This document shows positions 26,413 through 33,664 of a DNA stretch of 64,000 nucleotides, piece by piece. Each line of letters opens with the position of its first letter. The first letter of the stretch is position 1. Made by a program: the position numbers and the translations under genes. The notes under the pieces are model-generated. The model did not search any database and was not told the origin of the DNA. It saw only the letters and a list, made by a program, of their open reading frames with translations. Origin of the DNA: Paenibacillus planticolens (GTDB taxonomy: Bacteria; Bacillota; Bacilli; Paenibacillales; NBRC-103111); the NCBI RefSeq assembly GCF_013141725.1, contig NZ_WHNZ01000015.1, positions 372,001-436,000 of the forward strand. The letters run 5' to 3'.

Positions 26413-26446
26413 CCGCCATTGGTAACATTTGCTGATGGCGGTTTTT
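26413..26446 (+). terminator. Rho-independent terminator
   Basis: CCGCCAT / ATGGCGG stem around a 15-nt loop, then TTTTT. It ends ssuE. Confidence 0.85.
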
Positions 26447-26508
26447 GCGTGCCGGGGAGAGCGCTCTCGTGCTATACTGGACTTATATTTATTTTGATAG
26501 GAGCGATT

Positions 26509-27387
26509 ATGTTGTCAGAGAATTCATCTGGTTCAGTGCTGCTTGTAGACGGCATGGCCTTATTATTTCGCGGTTATTATGCGACTTCATCCAGCGGTTA
26601 CATCATGAGAACAGAATCCGGCGTGCCGATTAATGGCGTTTACGGTTTCCTGAAATATTTACTCGATGCTATTCAAACCTTCAAGCCTACCCACGTGGTG
26701 TGCTGCTGGGATATGGGGAGCAAAACGTTCCGCACGGAGAAATTCGAAGCGTACAAAGCGAATCGCGGTCCTGCCCCGGAGGAGTTAATTCCTCAGTTCG
26801 ATTTGGTAAAAGAGGTTACAGCCAGCTTTAACATCCCGAATATCGGTGTAATCGGATACGAAGCAGACGATTGTATCGGAACACTGGCCCGTACATACAG
26901 CCCATTGACCAAGGTGCAAATTTTAACCGGAGATCATGATATGCTCCAGCTTGTAGATGAGAACACGGAAGTCATTATTATGAAAAAAGGTCAATCCAAC
27001 TACATGGTTTATACGCTGGAAACGTTGATGGAAGAGAAAAGCCTGACGCCTGCGCAGATTATTGATTTGAAAGGCCTAACCGGCGACACGGCGGATAACT
27101 ATCCGGGGGTCAAAGGCATCGGCGAGAAAACAGCGACCAAACTGCTGAACGAATATCAGGATATCGGAGGCATTTTGGAAAATTTGGCGGCGCTGCCGAA
27201 AGGCGTTCGCGCCAAAATCGAAGCGGAGCTCGAGATGCTGCATTTATCGCGTGATTTGGCGACGATTCGCTTGGATGCGCCTGTTGCTTGTGCGCTGGAG
27301 GACTGCGGTTGGGCGATGGAGCGGGAGAAGGTTATCGCGAAGTTCGAGGAGATTGCCTATAAAGGTTTAATCAAGTTAATTGGTTAA
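26509..27387 (+). CDS. 5'-3' exonuclease (PolI N-domain homologue, YpcP-like)
   Basis: 292-residue FEN-type nuclease homologous to the N-terminal domain of DNA polymerase I. Acidic metal sites are seen in LLVDGMALLFRGYYA, CCWDMGSKTFRTEKFEAYKANRG, GYEADDCIGTLA and LTGDHDMLQLV. A helix-hairpin-helix follows in GLTGDTADNYPGVKGIGEKTATKLL. It removes 5' flaps and RNA primers. There is no polymerase domain, so it is a stand-alone enzyme as B. subtilis YpcP. Start ATG 26509 follows GATAGGAGCG. An extended -10 TGCTATACT lies at 26470-26478. Confidence 0.9.
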   Translation: MLSENSSGSVLLVDGMALLFRGYYATSSSGYIMRTESGVPINGVYGFLKYLLDAIQTFKPTHVVCCWDMGSKTFRTEKFEAYKANRGPAPEELIPQFDLVKEVTASFNIPNIGVIGYEADDCIGTLARTYSPLTKVQILTGDHDMLQLVDENTEVIIMKKGQSNYMVYTLETLMEEKSLTPAQIIDLKGLTGDTADNYPGVKGIGEKTATKLLNEYQDIGGILENLAALPKGVRAKIEAELEMLHLSRDLATIRLDAPVACALEDCGWAMEREKVIAKFEEIAYKGLIKLIG

Positions 27388-27425
27388 CGGCAGTTATTCC
27401 TGTCACAGAAGATGAGCCTGTAAAG

Positions 27426-27467
27426 AAATAGACCTAACGGATGATGCGATCCGCTGGGTCTATTTTT
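27426..27467. terminator. Bidirectional terminator
   Basis: AAATAGACC / GGTCTATTT outer stem with CGGAT / ATCCG inside, between two convergent genes. T-runs or A-runs flank both sides. Confidence 0.8.
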
Positions 27468-27469
27468 GT

Positions 27470-28444
27470 TTAGCGTTTTGGCGAGAAATGTGCGACTTGC
27501 TTCAGGATCTCATCAATTTGTTCCAACGTTTCAGACTCAAGCTGTATGTCGACGGCTTTCACATTCTCTTCGATTTGTTCAGGTTTGGTCGCTCCGATGA
27601 GAGCCGTACTCACACCCGTTTGACGGAGTACCCAAGCCAGCGCTAACTGTGCCAGGGAGATATCAAGCCGGTGAGCTACCTGCTCTAACTCCTGAACAAC
27701 TTGGAGCACCTGATCGTTCAAATAGCTGGTAATGATGCTGTTGACGGAATTGTTGGCTGCTCGGCTATCAGCCGGCAATGCTGCTCCCGGCTTGTATTTG
27801 CCGGTAAGAATGCCTTGAGCAAGGGGGGAGAATACCACTTGTCCCAATCCTTTATTCGCTGAGACAGGCAGCACTTCCCGCTCAATATAGCGCTCAAACA
27901 TATTGTAAATCGGCTGATTGGAGATCAGAGGGCGCAGGTTCAAGCGCTCGGCAATCCCTGCCGCTTCGGTAATCTGAGCACCGGTCCACTCACTGACAGC
28001 GGAATATAGAATCTTGCCTTGAGCTGTCAGGTCATCCAGGGCGCGGAGCGTTTCTTCCAGCGGTGTTTGAGTATCATAACGGTGACAGAAGTACAAGTCG
28101 ATATAATCGACGCCTAGACGTTTCAAGCTTGCATCGCATTGCTCGAAGATATGTTTCCGCGAGAGGCCGCGATCGTTCGGACCGTCGCCCATCGGGAAGA
28201 AAACCTTCGTCGACAGGACATAGGATGAGCGCGTATACGGCTTCAGCGCCGCCCCCATCGCTTTCTCGCCTTCTCCCCGGTTGTAGGCATTAGCCGTATC
28301 AAAGAAATTGATACCGCTTTCGAAAGCTTTTTCAATACAAGCATCGGCGGCTTTTTGCTCGGCGGCTGTGCCGTAAGTAAGCCAGCTTCCGAGTGCAATT
28401 TCACTCACTTTTAATCCGCTATTGCCAACGTTTCTATATTTCAT
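27470..28444 (-). CDS. Aldo/keto reductase
   Basis: 324-residue TIM-barrel NADPH oxidoreductase. The tetrad is visible: Asp and Tyr in FFDTANAYNRGEGEKAMGAAL, Lys in VLSTKVFFPMGDGPNDRGLSRKHI, and His in YIDLYFCHRYD. The NADP site is in ALIGATKPEQIEENVKA. The GLSRKHIFEQCDASLKRLGVDYIDLY segment places it near Kv-beta/YghZ-type AKRs. Start taken as ATG at 28444 (complement), about 9 nt after GAGAGG; the frame is open further upstream without a site. Probably co-transcribed with the AraC regulator gene upstream (95-bp gap). Confidence 0.88.
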   Translation of the reverse strand: MKYRNVGNSGLKVSEIALGSWLTYGTAAEQKAADACIEKAFESGINFFDTANAYNRGEGEKAMGAALKPYTRSSYVLSTKVFFPMGDGPNDRGLSRKHIFEQCDASLKRLGVDYIDLYFCHRYDTQTPLEETLRALDDLTAQGKILYSAVSEWTGAQITEAAGIAERLNLRPLISNQPIYNMFERYIEREVLPVSANKGLGQVVFSPLAQGILTGKYKPGAALPADSRAANNSVNSIITSYLNDQVLQVVQELEQVAHRLDISLAQLALAWVLRQTGVSTALIGATKPEQIEENVKAVDIQLESETLEQIDEILKQVAHFSPKR

Positions 28445-28539
28445 CGCTCTCATCCTCTCATTCTGCTGCTTACTGTCATTATAAGAGGGGGACGGATAGC
28501 TGACAATGACGCACAATTTATTCACTTAGTTACATATAG

Positions 28540-29388
28540 TTAAGTAACTGCCGTTTGCCGCCGGTAGCGAAGGGGAGTCGTTCGGGCAATCTGCCGAAAG
28601 ACACGGCCGAATTGGACTAAGGAGCCGAAGCCGACCTGTTCGGCAATCGCAATGACTTTCATTTTGGTCTCCGTCAGCAGCCTCTGCGCCTCCTGCACGC
28701 GAACAAGATTCACATATTCGACGAGTGAAAATCCAGTGATCTCCTTGAACATCCGGCTCAAATAAGCCGGGCTGATTTCAAATCGCTCGGCAAGCTCCTC
28801 CAGCCGCATGGGTTCGGCAAAATGCGTATTGATAAAACGCACGATCGTCGATATTTTCCGGTGCAAAGGAGAAACGTGCTCAGGTGAGGTGACGGGATGC
28901 TGGCGGACAAAGCGTGCGGTGAACAGCAGCAGTTCGATCAGAAAATGACGCAAAGCGAATGTTTGCCCGAGATGGTTTTCTTTCGCTTCAACAATCATTT
29001 TGCCAAGGATGTCTTCGACAAATCGCCGGGTTGGGAGATCCAACCGCAATACCGGCGTCGCATGCGTGAAGGCATCGAGCAGGAAAGGGGCATCCTCTTT
29101 CACACTCTCCAAGAAGCCCTCGCTGAAATTCATAACGACACGCGCATGGCCAAGCTTATCGGAGTCGGAAGTGGCGTGAAGCTCACGCCGGTTAATCAGC
29201 ACTAAATCTCCCGGAAGGATGAGATACGAGCGGTCCCGAATGAAATACATGCGCTCTCCTTCGTACAAATAATAGAGCTCGTACATGTCATGCATGTGCT
29301 GAGTCCTCTCAAACGAACCGGAACGATGAATATGCTGGATATAAAATGGGCCTTCATCTTCATTGCCGAAGGTGACGGTGCTGGGCAT
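28540..29388 (-). CDS. AraC-family regulator with cupin sensor
   Basis: 282 residues. Residues 15-100 are a cupin-like AraC sensor (HMHDMYELYYLYEGERMYFIRDRSYLILPGDLVLINRRELHAT). Residues 180-280 are the two-HTH AraC DNA-binding domain (LEELAERFEISPAYLSRMFKEITGFSLVEYVNLVRVQEAQRLL, IAEQVGFGSLVQFGRVFRQIARTTPLRYR). AAGGAG precedes the ATG. It is transcribed divergently from the UxaE-like gene and lies upstream of the aldo/keto reductase. A sugar or uronate ligand is plausible but not shown. Confidence 0.88.
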   Translation of the reverse strand: MPSTVTFGNEDEGPFYIQHIHRSGSFERTQHMHDMYELYYLYEGERMYFIRDRSYLILPGDLVLINRRELHATSDSDKLGHARVVMNFSEGFLESVKEDAPFLLDAFTHATPVLRLDLPTRRFVEDILGKMIVEAKENHLGQTFALRHFLIELLLFTARFVRQHPVTSPEHVSPLHRKISTIVRFINTHFAEPMRLEELAERFEISPAYLSRMFKEITGFSLVEYVNLVRVQEAQRLLTETKMKVIAIAEQVGFGSLVQFGRVFRQIARTTPLRYRRQTAVT

Positions 29389-29528
29389 GGGAGTACTCCT
29401 TTATTTCTCAACGTTGTTACAGGAAGTATACCATATATGAAGTGAAAAATATGAACAGTTTTCGTTAAAAATAGGAATAGATGAAGAGAAAACGCTCCTA
29501 ACTTGCGATATGATAAAGCTATAGGAAT

Positions 29529-29546
29529 TTAGCAAACGTTTGCAAA
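29529..29546. promoter_or_regulatory. LacI/GalR-type palindromic operator
   Basis: GCAAACGTTTGC (29532-29543) is a perfect 12-bp palindrome with central CG. The flanks TTT/AAA extend the symmetry, with one mismatch on each side of the core. It sits between a possible -10 (TATGAT 29509-29514) and the SD of the UxaE-like gene. It also matches the CcpA cre consensus except for one base, so carbon-catabolite repression or a specific LacI-family repressor could act here. Confidence 0.7.
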
Positions 29547-29564
29547 ATAAGGGAGGATCACACA

Positions 29565-31049
29565 ATGAAAGAGCTTATAGACGCAATTAAATCCGGCAAT
29601 ACATCGGCGCTAGCGGCGCCTGGCGTTAAAGTATACGCATCATCTTTTACACAAGTTGGAAACACTTCGCTTCTTATGGTACGGACTGAGGCTGGAAAAC
29701 AGCTGCTCGCGGTTGGCGAAAGCGATTTGTACGATCAATTGCAGGGGGAAATCGTTGACGGCGCTAAAGTTGCCCCGTTATCCCACGAAAACCGTTTGAC
29801 TCTAAATCAATATCTGCCTTACACGGCACCGCAGGCATTTGGCACACAGGTTGCTACGATGGGTCTGGGCGACCGCCTCGGCATTGCAAGCCCAGGACAT
29901 ATCCAAACGCTCCGCGGCAAAGACATTCGTCCGGTGCTGGCACAGCAAAGCATTCGCGAGCTCGCGCTTACAGGCCGAACATATGAGGACGTCTTGGATG
30001 CAGCGGCATTTGCCGTGTTCCAAGAAGGCTACAAAGATGGCTATGGCGCAGACGGCGACCATTTGAAGAAAGAAGAAGACATCGAGTACGCGCTGCGTCT
30101 TGGCTTCACGATGTTGACGCTCGATTGCTCCGAAAATATCGACAATACGATTGAAACGTTGTCCGCAGCTGAAATCGCAGCGAAGTATGCTGAGCTGCCT
30201 GCCAGCCTGCGCGAGCACTATGAGAAGCGCTATTTGGATGCGCCGGCTAACGTTCCGGGTGCGGAACTGAACTATACGCGCGAAGCGCTCCAAAAGGATG
30301 TGCTGATCTACGACGCAGCGATTAATTTCATGGAAGCGATTTTCCGTAAATATATCGTGACGCTGGATCGCGCGGTCGATTTCGAAATTTCCATTGATGA
30401 AACAGCAACACCGACTTCGCCTGAGGCTCATTATTTGGTTGCGAGCGAGCTTCGTGACCGTGGAGTTACGATTTTCAGCATGGCGCCACGCTTCTGCGGG
30501 GAATTCCAAAAAGGGATTGACTATATTGGCGATATCGCACAATTTGAGCGTGAGCTGGCGAGCCATGCGGCGATTGCTGTGCATTTTGAATACAAGCTTA
30601 GCATCCACTCCGGCAGTGACAAATTCAGCGTATTCCCACTGATCGGTCAATACACCAACGGTCTGTTCCATATCAAAACAGCGGGTACGAATTGGCTTGA
30701 AGCTGTACGTGTTGTGGCTAAGGTGAACCCATCCCTTTACCGCCGCATGCATCAATTCGCGTTGGATCATTTCACAGAAGCGACAGCCTATTATCATGTT
30801 ACGACAGACATTGAAGCGATCGCTCCGCTGGCTGAAGTTGCCGATGCGCAGCTGCCTGACTACATGGAAGAGAATAATGCCCGCCAATTGCTGCACATTA
30901 CGTACGGTCTTCTGCTGCAAGCGAAAAATGACGATGGCAGCAAAGTCTTCGCTGACGAGTTTTTCCAAACGATGACGGAACAGGAAGACACGTTTGCTGA
31001 CGGTCTTCGCCATCATATCGGCAGACATTTAGAGCTGCTGGGTAAATAA
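29565..31049 (+). CDS. uxaE: UxaE-like tagaturonate epimerase family protein
   Basis: 494-residue cytoplasmic enzyme of the UxaE family (tagaturonate/fructuronate epimerase) as recognised by GYGADGDHLKKEEDIEYALRLGFTMLTLDCSENIDNT, VDFEISIDETATPTSPEAHYLVASELRDRGV, SMAPRFCGEFQKGIDYIGD, FEYKLSIHSGSDKFSVFP and FTEATAYYHVTTD. The many His/Asp/Glu residues fit a metal-dependent sugar-acid isomerase. No other uronate gene (uxaA, uxaB, uxaC, kdgK) is adjacent. AGGGAGG precedes the ATG. Terminator follows. Substrate assignment is by family recall. Confidence 0.8.
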   Translation: MKELIDAIKSGNTSALAAPGVKVYASSFTQVGNTSLLMVRTEAGKQLLAVGESDLYDQLQGEIVDGAKVAPLSHENRLTLNQYLPYTAPQAFGTQVATMGLGDRLGIASPGHIQTLRGKDIRPVLAQQSIRELALTGRTYEDVLDAAAFAVFQEGYKDGYGADGDHLKKEEDIEYALRLGFTMLTLDCSENIDNTIETLSAAEIAAKYAELPASLREHYEKRYLDAPANVPGAELNYTREALQKDVLIYDAAINFMEAIFRKYIVTLDRAVDFEISIDETATPTSPEAHYLVASELRDRGVTIFSMAPRFCGEFQKGIDYIGDIAQFERELASHAAIAVHFEYKLSIHSGSDKFSVFPLIGQYTNGLFHIKTAGTNWLEAVRVVAKVNPSLYRRMHQFALDHFTEATAYYHVTTDIEAIAPLAEVADAQLPDYMEENNARQLLHITYGLLLQAKNDDGSKVFADEFFQTMTEQEDTFADGLRHHIGRHLELLGK

Positions 31050-31056
31050 AAAGATG

Positions 31057-31091
31057 AAAGCCGATCTCCGGTGTTGGAGGTCGGCTTTTTT
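31057..31091 (+). terminator. Rho-independent terminator
   Basis: AAAGCCGATCTCC / GGAGGTCGGCTTT stem with one G-U pair and a 6-nt loop, then TTT. Ends uxaE. Confidence 0.88.
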
Positions 31092-31123
31092 GCTGGTTAC
31101 CATATAGGATAACTTGGCGGAGA

Positions 31124-31303
31124 GGGAACTATAGTCCGTTATTCTTGCTCAAAACAGCCATTTCGCACATGAAAGGGAACTCTGATCCTCTAATTTGCCG
31201 ATGTTTGGTCTCGTTGACACCATCCGTGGGCAAATAAGTCCCTGTAGTTCCGTCTTGCTCATGAAAGGGGCTGATTTGGGATAAATAGCGCCCTCTAGTT
31301 CCC
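31124..31303. repeat. Four-box dispersed intergenic element, copy B
   Basis: Boxes at 31124 (GGGAACTATAGTCCG), 31175 (GGGAACTCTGATCC) forward, then 31231 and 31282 inverted (CCCTGTAGTTCC, CCCTCTAGTTCCC). Spacing is 51, 56 and 51 bp, nearly identical to copy A (51, 55, 50). It lies between the uxaE terminator and the 3' end of a minus-strand gene. Nothing else is recognised in 31092-31403. Confidence 0.82.
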
Positions 31304-31403
31304 TTCCGTCGAAAGATTGGCGGAAAATGGATGAAGTTCTAAGCACAAAAAGGGGTAATCTTCAAGATGATGCATCCGCTTAAAGATAGTCCCTTTTCAA
31401 TAC

Positions 31404-31709
31404 TCACTCTTGATTCAATGGTTCATTCCGGCTATCATCTGCGCCCGGATAATCTCGTTTGATGCCTTCATGCAGCTCATGATTTTCATAGGAGAAACGG
31501 TTCGGAGGGCGTTGATCCTTCCGCCACGGGGAGCTTTTCCCGAGCGATTCCGTATTAAGGCTAGTGCCATAGGGACCTTCGGGAAATTCCTCGGGAATCA
31601 GGTCATTTCGCTGGGACTCGACCGTTTCCAAATCGGTGTACGCATCTCGATGCTCAGAAATAAAACCTTCTGTTTCGGTATACTCGTCATTCGGGGATTC
31701 ATTACTCAT
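31404..31709 (-). CDS. Small conserved cytosolic protein
   Basis: 101 residues, hydrophilic and acidic: MSNESPNDEYTETEGFISEHRDAY at the start, then IPEEFPEGPYGTSLNTESLGKSSPWRKDQRPPNRFSYENHELHEGIKRDYPGADDS. The EEFPEGPYG and RFSYENHELHE segments recur in small uncharacterised Bacillales proteins. Start chosen at 31709 (complement) because GAGGAGG is about 8 nt upstream; the frame runs further upstream without a site. It lies 58 bp downstream of the DUF3055-like gene on the same strand. Function unknown. Confidence 0.78.
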   Translation of the reverse strand: MSNESPNDEYTETEGFISEHRDAYTDLETVESQRNDLIPEEFPEGPYGTSLNTESLGKSSPWRKDQRPPNRFSYENHELHEGIKRDYPGADDSRNEPLNQE

Positions 31710-31767
31710 GGAAAAAGCCTCCTCGTCTAGGTTGCACATGCTTTTTCCAGTGTCCCCCTCCGCTTCG

Positions 31768-32061
31768 CTAAATATCCGTAAAATGAATGGAACCGATAAT
31801 TTGCGATAGGAATTCATTAAGCTCTTGGGCTTGCTCCTCATTGAGCTTGAATACGTATTCCAGGTATCCTTCTTCAGCCAAGTCATCGGGACCAATAACA
31901 GCGCTGCGTCCTGACTGTAGATCAATGACAAGCTTTTTGCCGTAATAACGGGTTGTTGTCATAATTGCAAGGTCAAAACGGTGCAGAGCTTGACCGACGA
32001 AGCACACAAAGCGCGTTGTCGTTTCTTCTTGATGGTCGTATAAAAAGTCATAATCAGACAT
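31768..32061 (-). CDS. DUF3055-like small protein
   Basis: 97 residues: SDYDFLYDHQEETTTRFVCFVGQALHRFDLAIMTTTRYYGKKLVIDLQSGRSAVIGPDDLAEEGYLEYVFKLNEEQAQELNEFLSQII. The RFDLA-x-x-TT-x-x-YGKKLV and GPDDLxEEGYLE stretches fit the DUF3055 family of Bacillales. Function unknown. Start taken as the ATG at 32061, 5 nt after TGAGGG on the complement; ATG 32073 has no site. Divergent from the HRDC gene. Confidence 0.78.
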   Translation of the reverse strand: MSDYDFLYDHQEETTTRFVCFVGQALHRFDLAIMTTTRYYGKKLVIDLQSGRSAVIGPDDLAEEGYLEYVFKLNEEQAQELNEFLSQIIGSIHFTDI

Positions 32062-32129
32062 AAGGGCCCTCATTTCATTCTGGTATGTCTTTCATTATAA
32101 CCGAAATGTGCTTGTCTACAAAACATAGG

Positions 32130-32158
32130 TTGCGCCTATCTGACAAACATGGTATGAT
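32130..32158 (+). promoter_or_regulatory. Sigma-A promoter in divergent region
   Basis: TTGCGC (32130-32135), 17-bp spacer, TATGAT (32153-32158). The predicted start near 32165 is followed at once by a terminator-like hairpin. Confidence 0.65.
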
Positions 32159-32177
32159 TTGGATATCGAAAAAAGGG

Positions 32178-32220
32178 AAGCACCTTTTCAGCGTAGCTGA
32201 AGAGGTGCTTTTTCGTTTTT
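32178..32220 (+). terminator. Terminator/attenuator between divergent genes
   Basis: AAGCACCT then TTCAGC, a 3-nt loop GTA, GCTGAA then AGGTGCTT, followed by TTTCGTTTTTT. It is a long near-perfect hairpin. The genes on both sides point away, so it ends no annotated gene. It can make either a transcript of about 50 nt or an attenuator for the HRDC gene at 32260. Confidence 0.75.
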
Positions 32221-32259
32221 TCCGACAACTATTTTAGGCTACAGTCTGGAGGAGGACGC

Positions 32260-33273
32260 ATGAACATTGTATTTCTAAACACACTGGAGAAAGAAACGGG
32301 GGAGCATCGCGTAGTATCGGCGCAGGTGTCGATTGGCGAGGAGCAGGGCATTTGGAATGTTTTCTGGAATGAACCCGATAACAAAGGGAAGCCGCAGCAA
32401 GCTCATTGGTATCAAGGTATGAGCTGGGATGAGATGCTCAGTACGTTCCGCCAAGGCTTGAAAGAGAAGATACGCGGCGGTTTCCGCCCGATCGTGAGTT
32501 CGGATTTGGAGTCTGCGCAAGCTCTTTCCGGGAAAGCCAGGATAACCCAGATGCTCACTTATTACTGCGAGGAACATCCGAACGAAGAGGTGTTCGAGAA
32601 GCTGCGTACTTGGAGACGCGAACAAGCTGCGCGCGAAGGGAAGGCGCCGTACATTCTCGCCACGAATCGGGTGCTGCGCATGATCTCCGTCTTTTTGCCC
32701 CAAAGCAAGGAAGAGCTGCAGCAGATCCCCGGCTTTGGTGAGCAGAAGACCGGTATGTATGCCGGGGATGTGCTCAAGCTAACCGCGGAGAGCACGCGTA
32801 CGAACAGCTTCCCATTAGATTGGGTTCCCAAGAACGTTGATGTGGTGAAGTTCGAAGCATGGCTCTTAGCGCAAAAGGAACAGAAACTGCGCATGGAGCT
32901 GGACCGTGAGGCCAGCAAGCGCAAGCTGCTGGAGATTGCCTCCCGGGGAGGGAGCTTGGCTGATCTCCAAGCTGATTTAACGATGCCGCGCAGGGAACTC
33001 CTGCTTTGGGTGGAGGAATTGGACCGGGAAGGCTACGATTTGGACCCGCTGGTGGAAGCGGAGCTTGTTTCGATCCCGGAGGAGGAACAGATCAAAGCCT
33101 GGAACGCCTTCGAATCGGAAGGCGACCGCTACTTGAAGCCGGTGCTGCAGCGCATGGGCGGCACAGAGGGGCTGAAAGGCAAAGAGCTTGACCGCGCCTA
33201 TGAGTGGCTGCGCTTGCTCCGGTTGCGTTTCCGCAAGGAGAAGGAAAATGTAAATACCCAAGCCGCAAGCTAG
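32260..33273 (+). CDS. HRDC-domain protein
   Basis: 337 residues. The N-terminal 110 residues are of unknown fold (MNIVFLNTLEKETGEHRVVSAQVSIGEEQGIWNVFW). Residues about 118-180 are an HRDC nucleic-acid-binding domain (LRTWRREQAAREGKAPYILATNRVLRMISVFLPQSKEELQQIPGFGEQKTGMYAGDVLKL). The C-terminal part is helical with a winged-helix-like stretch (LLEIASRGGSLADLQADLTMPRRELLLWVEELDREGYDLDPLVE) like the RecQ tail. No helicase domain is attached. Strong GGAGGAGG before the ATG. Likely binds DNA or RNA; role unknown. Confidence 0.82.
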   Translation: MNIVFLNTLEKETGEHRVVSAQVSIGEEQGIWNVFWNEPDNKGKPQQAHWYQGMSWDEMLSTFRQGLKEKIRGGFRPIVSSDLESAQALSGKARITQMLTYYCEEHPNEEVFEKLRTWRREQAAREGKAPYILATNRVLRMISVFLPQSKEELQQIPGFGEQKTGMYAGDVLKLTAESTRTNSFPLDWVPKNVDVVKFEAWLLAQKEQKLRMELDREASKRKLLEIASRGGSLADLQADLTMPRRELLLWVEELDREGYDLDPLVEAELVSIPEEEQIKAWNAFESEGDRYLKPVLQRMGGTEGLKGKELDRAYEWLRLLRLRFRKEKENVNTQAAS

Positions 33274-33319
33274 TATTGACAACGTTTAGGCAGATATGAT
33301 TAAATGGTCAATAATCTAA

Positions 33320-33620
33320 ATAGCAAAGAAAGCGATGACGAACAGAGGGGAATCCCTGAGTAGGAGTAATGCCGCTGCTGCAGAGAGTCGGTGGAAGGTG
33401 CAAACCGATGCAAGTATGGCTCCGAACTACCGTTCCGAGTTGGATAAGGGAACATGCTCAGGTAGAGCATCAGTAGCTTATACCCGGCCCTCCTGTGCCG
33501 TTATGTAAACGAAGTGAAAGAGAAGGCTGCGAATGAGAGTCGCAGGCTCCCTCTCTTTAATTAGGGTGGTACCGCGAGACAACCGTCTCGTCCCTTTGTG
33601 GACGATGAGGTTGTCTTTTT
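33320..33620 (+). ncRNA. Tyr-specific T-box leader
   Basis: Contains AAGCGATGACG at the base of stem I, the CAGAGAG element, a specifier loop with TAC (Tyr) at 33428-33430 in CCGAACTACCG, a GCCGTTATGTAAACGAAGTG linker, and the T-box AGGGTGGTACCGCG at 33563-33576. The terminator stem GACAACC / GGTTGTC (33578-33615) with TTTTT follows. Uncharged tRNA-Tyr should favour the antiterminator and tyrS expression. A TTGACA at 33276-33281 is the likely -35; its -10 is unclear. Confidence 0.92.
33577..33620 (+). terminator. T-box terminator before tyrS
   Basis: AGACAACCGTCTCGTCC / GGACGATGAGGTTGTCT hairpin and T-run. It competes with the antiterminator that uses the T-box sequence. Confidence 0.88.
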
Positions 33621-33664
33621 GCGTTTTTCTAACAATGTTTTTTCAGAATAAGGAGGGATTGCAG

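Noticed and set aside
29802-31028. A 408-codon minus-strand open frame opposite uxaE
   Set aside because: It is the complement of a gene with clear family motifs. It has no ribosome site and a low-complexity, Cys/Arg/Gln-rich translation, as expected of a shadow frame. The same applies to other long antisense frames, for example opposite mqnC (40791-41546) and tyrS (34082-34846).
33276-33300. TTGACA...TATGAT as the tyrS promoter
   Set aside because: The hexamers are good but only 13 bp apart, which is too short for sigma-A. Only the -35 is mentioned, within the T-box entry.
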